From NCBI GenBank assembly GCA_900556865.1, contig USQS01000049.1, forward strand, positions 1-6,801: a stretch of DNA of 6,801 bases, read 5' to 3'. This stretch comes from an uncultured Clostridium sp. (lineage in GTDB: Bacteria; Bacillota; Clostridia; TANB77; CAG-508). The position numbers were made by a program, and so were the translations under genes. The notes under the pieces are model-generated. The model had not been told where the DNA came from. It saw nothing but the letters and a program-made list of their open reading frames with translations, and made no database searches. How positions within the stretch are numbered: position 1 is the first letter of the stretch; every line of letters starts with the position of its first letter. Shown here one piece after another: positions 1 to 5,877 of this stretch.

Positions 1-724
1 GATCTCCTTGTATTCTTGACATACGGTTTCCTCTACTTGGGTCATTTGTATAATTAGAAAATGCTGCAGATAAACTTCCCACTACTTCATTAAACAATTG
101 CTCTCCTGCTGGATTATCCATATCTGCAAAATCAAAAACTTCTGCATCAGGTCTTAAAAATTCCATTGGAACAAAATTCTTTATAAATAATATTGGGTCT
201 ATAATTTTCATTGTATATGTACCTCTTGTAATTGCACCAACTTGTGTTCCTAAAAATGCATCATCCCAAAATATTTCAGATTGTGTTCCAAATTTATTTC
301 CTGGTATTTCTTTCAAATTAACATATATAACCATTTGCTCTCCACCAGGTACTCCACCGAATTTAAATCTTTCCCAAGATGTTTTTAATGTTGAAGATAT
401 TATTCCATCTCCTGCAAAAAAGGATTTAGAATTTTGGTCATCTGATGAATAAACAAATCCACCTGGTTCTGTAATACAGCCTGTTATTGCGCCATCTTTC
501 ATTGTAATTAATGCTGTACCTTCTGGTACTACTATCTTGCTTCCATTTGTTATAATATTTTCTGAACCTTTTGTATTTGAACCTCTTCCATTATCAGTTT
601 CTTTTCTTTCTGCTCCAAAAATTGCAGCTGTTGCTGGCACATCACTTCTTGGCACAATAAAATCTTTCCATTGATCTGCAAATGTTCCTCCAAGTGCTCC
701 TGTAAATGCTTTAATAAATCCCAT
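1..724 (-). CDS. SPFH / YdjI-type 'virion core' protein, C-terminus cut by window edge
   Basis: The reading frame runs from ATG at 724 to the window edge with no stop, giving 241 residues; the C-terminus lies outside. The N-terminus (MGFIKAFTGALGGTFADQWK) is a short amphipathic stretch of the kind these proteins use to touch the membrane. Residues about 60-185 resemble the SPFH/Band-7 domain of Bacillus subtilis YdjI, often annotated 'virion core protein'. Visible landmarks are IVVPEGTALITMKDGAITG (residues 64-82), the YVNLKEIPGNKFGT segment (134-147) and the RGTYTMKIIDPILFIKNFV segment (167-185). In B. subtilis the family sits with a PspA-like membrane-stress gene; a scaffold role here is inference. 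An AAGGA ribosome site lies 11 bases before the ATG. The gene follows the reductase gene by 103 bases on the same strand, with a possible promoter in the gap. No transmembrane helix is seen in the visible part. Confidence 0.85.
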   Translation of the reverse strand, partial: MGFIKAFTGALGGTFADQWKDFIVPRSDVPATAAIFGAERKETDNGRGSNTKGSENIITNGSKIVVPEGTALITMKDGAITGCITEPGGFVYSSDDQNSKSFFAGDGIISSTLKTSWERFKFGGVPGGEQMVIYVNLKEIPGNKFGTQSEIFWDDAFLGTQVGAITRGTYTMKIIDPILFIKNFVPMEFLRPDAEVFDFADMDNPAGEQLFNEVVGSLSAAFSNYTNDPSRGNRMSRIQGD

Positions 725-781
725 ATTAAAATCAATCCTTTCTATTATTTAATTCTATTTATGTTTTATGTTCATTGTTAC

Positions 782-809
782 AATATAATTATAATATATA
801 AGTTAACAA
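782..809 (-). promoter_or_regulatory. Candidate promoter for the SPFH gene
   Basis: On the minus strand a TTGTTA -35-like box (809-804) is followed after 16 bases by TATATT (787-782), a 5/6 match to TATAAT. This would start transcription near 775, leaving a leader of about 50 bases before the ATG at 724. The gap is extremely AT-rich, so such matches can arise by chance. No clear terminator separates this gene from the reductase, so read-through from upstream is also possible. Confidence 0.35.
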
Positions 810-827
810 AAGTTTATAGTTTAAAAG

Positions 828-2075
828 TCATATATTTTCTAAAATATTTTCCGCTACATTCCTTCCTGCTCTTGCTGCAAAAGCAACTGTTTTTGCTTTT
901 CTTTCTGTAATGTCTCCTCCTGCATAGACCTTTGGATTAGAAGTTTTATAATTCTCATCTATTTTTATAAAACCTTTTGAAGTTAGCTCTAGTCCTAAAT
1001 TTTCCACACATTTTTCTGTTTTGGAACCTAGTGCCATAATAACATAATCTACATTTAATTCATAATTAGTTCCTTCCACATTTATAGGAGAAAGCCTTGT
1101 TTCATTTTCTTTTTGAACAAGTTTAGTTTTAATTAATTCAACTTTTTCAACCTTTTTATTTCCTTTTATTTTTAATATATTATTTTTAAACCAAAACTGA
1201 ATTCCTTCATTTTTTGCATGTTCCACTTCTTTATCTTCTGCTGGCATTTGCTCTTCTTCTCTTCTATAAACAATAATTACATCTTTAGCACCTAATCTCT
1301 TTACTGTTCTTGCAACATCAATTGCAACATTGCCACCACCATTTACCAAAACCGTTTTTCCTTCATATTTTGGATGACAATTATATTCTAGCAACTCATT
1401 TGCTCCATAAACACCTTCTAAATATTCCCCTTCAATTCCCATCTTTAGAGAAACATTTGCTCCAAATGCCAAAAAAACAAAATCATATTCATTTTCTAAC
1501 TCTTTTAAAGTTATATCTTGTCCTATTTTTTTATTATATTTAACTTCAATTCCTAAATCTAATATTTTTTGAATAGTAGATTTTACTATATGTTTTGGTA
1601 ATCTAAATTCTGGTATTCCATAAACCAAAAGACCACCTAAATAATTATTTTTTTCATATATTGTTACTTCTGCTCCTGCTTTTGCTAAAAAAGCTGCACA
1701 TGTAAGCCCTGCTGGTCCTCCACCAACTATTGCAATTTTTTTATTTATTTTTCCAGATTTTTTCTTTATTTTAAAATCATTTTTTATTGCATAATCTCCT
1801 ATAAAAGCTTCTAGCTCTCCGATTTCTACCGGTTCTCCTTTTATTTTTCTCACACACGAGCCTTGACATTGCTTTAAATGTGGACATATTCTACCACATA
1901 TTGCTTGTAAAACTGTTGTATTTGTTAAGGTTTCATATGCCTGCTCATATTTTTCTTCTTTAAGTTGTTTTATAAAAGTTGGTATATCATTATTTAATGG
2001 ACACCCATTTTTTGAACATGGCTTTAATTTACAATTTAAACAATACTCCGCTTTTTTTCTTATTTCATCTGTCAT
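828..2075 (-). CDS. GltD-like NAD(P)H-dependent Fe-S/FAD oxidoreductase (glutamate synthase small-subunit family)
   Basis: This 415-residue protein has the full layout of the glutamate synthase small-subunit family. The N-terminal domain carries eight cysteines in two sets (C12, C15, C20, C25 and C60, C64, C70, C74), the expected ligands for two [4Fe-4S] clusters. A FAD-binding fold follows, with GGGPAG at 118-123 and the family motif YLGGLLVYGIPEFRLP (145-160). A second Rossmann fold for NAD(P)H carries GGGNVA (246-251) and VYRREEEQMPA (269-279). The C-terminal FAD contact is YAGGD (384-388). The family moves electrons from NAD(P)H through FAD to Fe-S clusters. No large GltB-type subunit is visible, so the acceptor is unknown; glutamate synthase activity cannot be assumed. 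It is somewhat shorter than the roughly 460-470 residues usual for GltD. A GGGGAG ribosome site lies 7 bases before the ATG, inside the end of the upstream kinase-like gene, which it overlaps by 11 bases. That points to coupled translation. Alternative names for this family are gltA (homotetrameric form) and sudA/nfnB-like. Confidence 0.93.
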   Translation of the reverse strand: MTDEIRKKAEYCLNCKLKPCSKNGCPLNNDIPTFIKQLKEEKYEQAYETLTNTTVLQAICGRICPHLKQCQGSCVRKIKGEPVEIGELEAFIGDYAIKNDFKIKKKSGKINKKIAIVGGGPAGLTCAAFLAKAGAEVTIYEKNNYLGGLLVYGIPEFRLPKHIVKSTIQKILDLGIEVKYNKKIGQDITLKELENEYDFVFLAFGANVSLKMGIEGEYLEGVYGANELLEYNCHPKYEGKTVLVNGGGNVAIDVARTVKRLGAKDVIIVYRREEEQMPAEDKEVEHAKNEGIQFWFKNNILKIKGNKKVEKVELIKTKLVQKENETRLSPINVEGTNYELNVDYVIMALGSKTEKCVENLGLELTSKGFIKIDENYKTSNPKVYAGGDITERKAKTVAFAARAGRNVAENILENI

Positions 2076-3474
2076 TTATATTCTCCCCATCTGTATTTTT
2101 TCTTTTTATATCATTTTCTTCTTCATACCTTTGGCTAAATTTTGTAAACAATCTTCTTGTTACAGGTGGAAAATCCTTTTCTGTTATAAAATCTGTATCT
2201 GCAACAACATAATCTCCTTTTTTCAAAGGGGCTTCATCCCTTCTTATTCCTTTAGTTTGTATTGACATTTCATTAAAAGGTAAAACTTCTTTTTTCATGT
2301 TTCCAACTCTTAATTCTCCTGTTTTATCGTCTTTTACTAAATCCATTACTTCTGTTTCATAATTCATAACATTATCTTCTAAAAGCTGAACAACATTTTC
2401 TTTTTTTATATCATACCAATTAATGCCACTTAATTTATAATCTTTCCATACCATATATAAAATTTCTTCAATCTGCTCTTCTGTCATATTTTCATACCAT
2501 TTTGCGTTTTCAAATGGCTGAATCTCAACAAAAAGCCTTGGTACTTTTTTATTTTCTACTTTTTCTTCTTTATTTTTTAAATTTGTTTGAATTCTTAAAA
2601 CAGATTGCAAAGTCCTTCTATGCCAATCACATTCATTAAATCCTCTTTCTTTTCCAACTTTATAGACATATTTTCCAATTTGAATAGCAACACTATATGC
2701 ACCCATGCCTATAATTTTTATATCTTCATTTCCAGAAATTCTTCCTGCTTTTTTCTCATGTTCTATTACTTCTTTCATTAGTTGTTTAACTACATACAAA
2801 GAAACATCTTCATTAATCATATTTTTCCATATCTCGTCCCAATTAATTTTGCTATTATCTAAAGCCCCTCTTTTACTCATTTCTTGTAAATACAGAAGCA
2901 ATTTATTTCCAACATGATGAAAATCTGACCTAGTATATTTTGACTCTATGGCATTATCATTTTCTAATTTTTTTATTATTTTATCTTGATACTTTATAGC
3001 TATTTCTGGATCCAAAATACCTGTTAAATAATTTACTGTATTATATGTAATAATACTATCAAGCAATTCAGGATCTTCTGTATTTAAATATTTAAAATAT
3101 TCAAACAAACATACCGAAAAACTTTTTAATGCTGCTTCATCAGCAAAGCCTAAATCTTTTGCAATTGCAATTACTCTTATTAACCCTAATACATCATGTT
3201 TATGTAATTGCTTTAAAGTGTCAGCATTTACCTTTTTTAAGTCATCTGAAAATAATTTGCATAATTCTTCACTTTTTCCCTTTTTAAAACTCCTAAAAAA
3301 TGTATTAGCAAACAATATTTTATCTTGAATAGTATTTGTTTGATTATATAAAATTATAATCACTTTAGAATTATTATTTAAGGCTTCTCCTATTTTTTCT
3401 TCATCATATCCATATTCTATTTTTAAAGCCTGAATATATTTTTTTAAGTTTTCTATTTCGTTTGATTGTTCCAT
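2065..3474 (-). CDS. Divergent protein-kinase-like protein with helical N-terminal domain (function unknown)
   Basis: I do not recognise this 469-residue protein as a named family. Residues 1-240 look wholly helical, rich in Leu, Lys and Glu, with no membrane segment or signal peptide, so it is probably cytosolic. Residues about 250-445 carry, in the right order, elements of a protein-kinase-like fold: a glycine loop GMGAYSVAIQIG (256-267), a candidate ATP lysine K272 in KYVYKVGK, a candidate helix-C acid E281, a catalytic-loop-like DIKKEN (355-360, D-x-K-x-x-N), and a metal-site-like VVADTDFI (423-430, D428 in the DFG place). About 65 residues separate the last two, far more than in typical kinases, so an insertion is likely. 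The charged tail (449-469) looks disordered. A strong AAGGAGGG site sits just before the ATG (spacing 3-4). The end overlaps the reductase gene by 11 bases. It could be a true kinase, a small-molecule phosphotransferase or an inactive pseudokinase; the motif assignment is by eye. Confidence 0.8.
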   Translation of the reverse strand: MEQSNEIENLKKYIQALKIEYGYDEEKIGEALNNNSKVIIILYNQTNTIQDKILFANTFFRSFKKGKSEELCKLFSDDLKKVNADTLKQLHKHDVLGLIRVIAIAKDLGFADEAALKSFSVCLFEYFKYLNTEDPELLDSIITYNTVNYLTGILDPEIAIKYQDKIIKKLENDNAIESKYTRSDFHHVGNKLLLYLQEMSKRGALDNSKINWDEIWKNMINEDVSLYVVKQLMKEVIEHEKKAGRISGNEDIKIIGMGAYSVAIQIGKYVYKVGKERGFNECDWHRRTLQSVLRIQTNLKNKEEKVENKKVPRLFVEIQPFENAKWYENMTEEQIEEILYMVWKDYKLSGINWYDIKKENVVQLLEDNVMNYETEVMDLVKDDKTGELRVGNMKKEVLPFNEMSIQTKGIRRDEAPLKKGDYVVADTDFITEKDFPPVTRRLFTKFSQRYEEENDIKRKNTDGENINDR

Positions 3475-3490
3475 ATACCCTCCTTACATA

Positions 3491-3527
3491 CTTTTTATAA
3501 TATTTTACCATAAAATGTTATAAAAAG
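3491..3527. repeat. 17-bp AT-rich inverted repeat between the sensor and kinase-like genes
   Basis: Arms at 3491-3507 and 3511-3527 are complementary at 16 of 17 positions, the remaining pair being T-G on the plus strand, around a CCA loop. It lies directly before the ribosome site of the kinase-like gene. On the minus strand no T-run follows the stem, so it is not a standard terminator for the sensor gene. It may be an operator, an RNA-stability hairpin or an attenuator. A TGGTAAAAT extended -10-like motif lies within it on the minus strand, without a good -35. Confidence 0.55.
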
Positions 3528-3551
3528 AAAAGAATATTTAAAAATTTGTAT

Positions 3552-4979
3552 TTATACTGCTTTCTGTTGCCTATATGAATTAACTTTAAATTCATTCTTT
3601 CCATCAAATTTTATCATAATTACTTTTGTATAATTTTCTTCACACGGCATACCTATTTCATCAATTATCAAACTTGCCTTGTATTTATTTAAAGTATCAA
3701 ATGTATTCAAAAATCCCATGCCACTTCCACCTTCATCTAAATGAGTTGAACTTGGCTTTTTTCCTAAAGTTTTAAGAGTTTCTTCTTTAAATTCTATTCC
3801 AGAATCATATATGCACACACCATAGCAATCATCTATTTTACCCAATTTTACTAATATACTTTTATTAGAATTTTCTGAATGTTTTACTGCAATAATTGCA
3901 TTTTTAATATGGTCTGCAAGCAAAATTTCTAAAGTTTCTTTATTTATAACATTATTTATCATTTTATAAATATTACCACATATTTGTAAATCAAAACGAA
4001 TTTCATTTTTATAACACTCAAATTGCATATATCTAAACATATTGTCTATTAATTCTATATTTGTTTTAGATAATTGAGTCATAACTTCTTTTCCATACAA
4101 TTCTTTAGATAAGTTTTCCACATCTTGTTTTATTTTGTTGATATCTTTAGAATTTTTACTTTTTCTTAATTCACTTATTTGAAACTCTAATGCTTTTTGT
4201 CTATGTACCAAAGAATGACTTCTTTTGCTAGCTTCTAAATTCTCTTTTTCGGCTTTAGCAAGCTCTTCTTTAGTTTTCGCTAATTCCTCTTTTGTTTCAT
4301 CTAGGTCTTTAATTAATAGCTTTTGCTTGTAGTAAAGTTCAAAGGATTTTTTTATTGTAATAACCATAACAATAATTATCAAAAATAAAAATATTACCTT
4401 TTTGGTTATATCAGCTTTTGCTGAATCTCTCAACAATATAATTGTAATAATAATAATCGTACTGATATTTAAATTTGACATAGATATATAATCTTTTGTT
4501 AAATCATTTTGTAGAAATGTAAAGCCTCTCCTAAATTTTTTTATTTTTGAAAAATTATAAATAAGTATAACATAAATATTTAATAATATTAATAAAACTA
4601 TAATATCTCCACTCAATCTAAAAATGTATTTTACAAAGTACATTATTACACCCGCAATGATAAATACTGCATAATTAATAGCAAAAGATATAGTAATTAA
4701 AAAAAAGCTAAAAGTAAAACTATTCCTCGTAAATTTCATAATTAATATTGACATCATAATAAGTGTTAATATTGTACTATATAAAAAATTTAATTTATTT
4801 CTAATAATTATATACAGTATGCTTATTGCTAAAATATAAATATTCTTCAAAATTCGAGTCTTTTTGCTCCCAATTTTACAATTTATCATTACCATCGCAA
4901 AATACTCTGTAAAATATGATATTAAAAAAATTTTTATCATATCTATTGTATCATTAATTTCTATATTATTTATTATCAT
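3552..4979 (-). CDS. AgrC-like GHKL sensor histidine kinase, polytopic membrane protein
   Basis: From the ATG at 4979 the protein has 475 residues; an in-frame GTG at 4988 would add three (numbering here counts from that GTG). I prefer the ATG because GGGGTG lies 6 bases before it, while the GTG has no ribosome site. Six or seven hydrophobic segments fall at about 15-37, 47-62, 66-85, 92-118, 127-147, 174-187 and 197-213. A charged coiled coil (about 215-260) follows, including TKEELAK twice in tandem. The dimerisation/His region is unusual: HSLVHRQKALEFQ (258-270) with H262 as best phosphate acceptor but Arg where the family normally has Asp. The GHKL ATPase domain (about 350-462) keeps the N-box Asn (N363 in ADHIKNAIIA), DSG (395-397) and GGSGMG (420-425). 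AgrC-type kinases usually sense peptides or envelope signals and phosphorylate a LytTR regulator. None is encoded in this window, so the partner is unknown. It is the first gene of the leftward run and has its own promoter. Confidence 0.88.
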   Translation of the reverse strand: MIINNIEINDTIDMIKIFLISYFTEYFAMVMINCKIGSKKTRILKNIYILAISILYIIIRNKLNFLYSTILTLIMMSILIMKFTRNSFTFSFFLITISFAINYAVFIIAGVIMYFVKYIFRLSGDIIVLLILLNIYVILIYNFSKIKKFRRGFTFLQNDLTKDYISMSNLNISTIIIITIILLRDSAKADITKKVIFLFLIIIVMVITIKKSFELYYKQKLLIKDLDETKEELAKTKEELAKAEKENLEASKRSHSLVHRQKALEFQISELRKSKNSKDINKIKQDVENLSKELYGKEVMTQLSKTNIELIDNMFRYMQFECYKNEIRFDLQICGNIYKMINNVINKETLEILLADHIKNAIIAVKHSENSNKSILVKLGKIDDCYGVCIYDSGIEFKEETLKTLGKKPSSTHLDEGGSGMGFLNTFDTLNKYKASLIIDEIGMPCEENYTKVIMIKFDGKNEFKVNSYRQQKAV

Positions 4980-4985
4980 TTTTTG

Positions 4986-4991
4986 CACCCC
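4986..4991 (-). promoter_or_regulatory. Ribosome-binding site that decides the sensor-kinase start
   Basis: On the minus strand GGGGTG ends 6 bases before the ATG at 4979. This places the likely start at 4979 rather than at the in-frame GTG (4988-4986) that overlaps this same sequence, and which itself has only AT-rich sequence upstream. Confidence 0.5.
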
Positions 4992-5011
4992 AACATTATA
5001 TTAATATAGAG

Positions 5012-5040
5012 ATTATATCTAAAAATAAAAAGATAATCAA
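5012..5040 (-). promoter_or_regulatory. Sigma-A type promoter of the sensor-kinase gene
   Basis: On the minus strand TTGATT (5040-5035) is separated by exactly 17 bases from a perfect TATAAT (5017-5012). The predicted start is near 5005, giving a leader of about 25 bases before the ATG at 4979. The -35 box lies inside the 3' arm of the minus-strand terminator hairpin at 5027-5069, so termination of upstream transcripts and initiation here share the same DNA. Confidence 0.65.
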
Positions 5041-5069
5041 GATTATTTTCTAATCATGATCATCTTTTT
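5027..5069 (-). terminator. Rho-independent terminator-like hairpin upstream of the sensor gene
   Basis: Two 19-base arms (5027-5045 and 5051-5069) surround a 5-base loop. On the minus strand the stem has one G-U pair and one mismatch and ends in TTTTTATTTTT; on the plus strand it has two mismatches and ends in seven Ts. It would stop minus-strand transcripts coming from 5360-5500, and may also work in the plus direction. The stem is AT-rich and thus weak. Confidence 0.55.
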
Positions 5070-5124
5070 TTAGAACAATAGTTGCTCTCAAATAACAAAT
5101 AACCGAATACTTTACTTTTTAGAG

Positions 5125-5311
5125 TTGTCAACCAATTTTGATATATTATTTTAGAAACACCGCGTAAGCGACCAAACGAGCGAAGCGAGTGCGAGTTGGA
5201 GCAATCTACTTTCGTTCCAATAATAAAAAATTTTAATTTTTTATTTTGGAACATCCGAAGATGTGCGACACCAAGGTGTAAGAAAATAATATATCAAAAT
5301 AAGGGTGACAA
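5125..5311. repeat. MITE-like nested inverted-repeat element (~187 bp)
   Basis: The outer arms (5125-5161 and 5275-5311) are 37 bases each. They begin TTGTCA and end ACACC in mirror image, and share a perfect 17-base core (5136-5152 and 5283-5299). Inside lie further palindromes: a GTTCCAA-anchored AT-rich hairpin (5214-5250), a small ACATC/GATGT hairpin (5251-5264) that on the minus strand has a C(TTCG)G loop, and ACACC-AA-GGTGT (5268-5279). A GC-rich stretch (5161-5200) contains GAGCGAAGCGAGTGCGAG. This looks like a non-coding palindromic mobile repeat or a very structured RNA. No target-site duplication is evident at its ends. Confidence 0.6.
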
Positions 5312-5359
5312 TATTTGTAATATTTTAACTCATTATATAGTAATATTCCTTCAACCTAT

Positions 5360-5407
5360 TTATCTTAATATATATTTTAACCATTCACAAAAATCTTCCC
5401 AACTCAT
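5360..5407 (-). CDS. Possible 15-codon small ORF
   Basis: On the minus strand the frame encodes MSWEDFCEWLKYILR followed by TAA. It is preceded by GGAAAGGTGGTG, a ribosome site of good quality at suitable spacing (8 bases after GGTGG). The peptide has two Trp and a mixed acidic/hydrophobic pattern compatible with a short amphipathic helix. A TATTAT box lies about 50 bases upstream (5463-5458) with no good -35. It could be a regulatory leader peptide, a signalling peptide or chance; there is no homology I recognise. Confidence 0.22.
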   Translation of the reverse strand: MSWEDFCEWLKYILR

Positions 5408-5638
5408 ATTTTTCACCACCTTTCCTCTAAACTCTGTCCTTTCCTTTTTGCAAATACATAATACCTTTTTTAGCGAACAAATTAGCGGTATTTAGTGATA
5501 AAAAAAATAGGGAAAAATTGAAAAAAAATAGTAAAAAAAGTCACCCAACAAAATATAGTTTTTAACATGAGTGAATCCAATTTTTTACTAACAAAAAACA
5601 TTTTTCAATTTAATAAACACATTTCAAAGTATTTAATA

Positions 5639-5668
5639 AAAAAAGCACTACATGAATAGCACTTTTTT
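5639..5668 (-). terminator. Terminator-like hairpin, minus strand favoured
   Basis: Arms 5639-5650 and 5657-5668 pair over 12 positions on the minus strand, including two G-U pairs, around a 6-base loop; the minus-strand RNA ends in a run of seven Us. On the plus strand the same two positions are C-A and A-C mismatches, so the minus orientation is favoured. No minus-strand gene is visible upstream of it (5669-5904), so what it terminates is unclear. It may protect against antisense read-through from the XRE region. Confidence 0.4.
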
Positions 5669-5674
5669 ACGACT

Positions 5675-5722
5675 TTTACAGCAAATTATTGCAAAATACT
5701 ATAAAATACCATATTTTGCCAT
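5675..5722 (+). promoter_or_regulatory. Candidate promoter with operator-like GCAAAATA half-sites
   Basis: Three copies of one half-site occur here: GCAAATTA (5681-5688), GCAAAATA (5691-5698) and its reverse complement TATTTTGC (5712-5719). The last two form an inverted repeat of 11-base arms with one mismatch (5688-5698 and 5712-5722). A TTTACA -35-like box (5675-5680) directly abuts the first copy. Possible -10 boxes are TACTAT (5697-5702, spacer 16) and TATAAA (5700-5705, spacer 19), lying between the arms. This is the arrangement expected of a repressor-controlled promoter. The XRE protein encoded about 200 bases downstream is an obvious candidate binder, by inference only. Confidence 0.4.
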
Positions 5723-5790
5723 CATTTTTTACTATAATTATTTTAAAAAAGTATTTTATAATAAAGAAGGTGGCTATCAAATACAAACAT

Positions 5791-5837
5791 GCGAGCCTTA
5801 AAATGTTTAAAAATCTATACACATTATTAAGGTTCGC
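5791..5837 (+). other. Strong leader hairpin upstream of the XRE gene (possible attenuator or small-RNA terminator)
   Basis: GCGAGCC...(5791-5806) pairs with ...GGTTCGC (5821-5837) over 16 base pairs, with one G-U pair and one bulged A (5826), around a 14-base loop. It is by far the most GC-rich hairpin in this leader and on the plus strand is followed by the pyrimidine-rich CTCTATTTCTTATT (5838-5851). A perfect TATAAT (5757-5762) and a ribosome-site-like AAGAAGGTGG (5764-5773) lie just upstream. It could end a short RNA of about 70-90 bases or attenuate transcription into the XRE gene. Confidence 0.45.
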
Positions 5838-5849
5838 CTCTATTTCTTA

Positions 5850-5877
5850 TTGACTTTCCTAATGTAGAAAATCAAAT
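5850..5877 (+). promoter_or_regulatory. Candidate proximal promoter of the XRE gene
   Basis: TTGACT (5850-5855), a 5/6 match to the -35 consensus, is followed after 16 bases by TCAAAT (5872-5877), a 4/6 match to TATAAT. It would start transcription about 35 bases before the likely ATG at 5917, beyond the 5791-5837 hairpin. The -10 is weak. Confidence 0.35.

Noticed and set aside
671..910. Plus-strand frames over the leftward genes (also 1310-1543, 1979-2212, 2705-2917)
   Set aside because: They are shadows of strongly supported minus-strand genes, with Leu/Phe/His-rich low-complexity products.
4995..5000. Second TATAAT on the minus strand before the sensor gene
   Set aside because: It lies so close to the start that the transcript would lack a ribosome site, and no -35 fits; the copy at 5012-5017 has a 17-base spacer to TTGATT.
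5161..5205. Possible CRISPR or tRNA-like sequence in the GC-rich patch
   Set aside because: There are no regularly spaced repeats with distinct spacers and no cloverleaf; the short GAGCGA/GCGAG repetitions belong to the palindromic element.
5060..5254. 64-codon minus-strand ORF
   Set aside because: It runs through the inverted-repeat element and its GC-rich block (LRSFGRLRG-type translation), has no clear ribosome site, and shares KIIYQN with the opposite-strand frame because of the palindrome.
5196..5495. 99-codon plus-strand ORF
   Set aside because: It starts inside the palindromic element, has low-complexity composition and overlaps structured non-coding DNA; there is no ribosome site or recognisable domain.
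5716..5738. TTGCCA followed by TATAAT on the plus strand
   Set aside because: The spacer is only 11 bases, too short for a sigma-A promoter.
5789..5830. 13-codon frame MRALKCLKIYTHY in the XRE leader
   Set aside because: The only ribosome-like site is 15 bases away and the frame is made of the hairpin arms; structure explains it better than coding.
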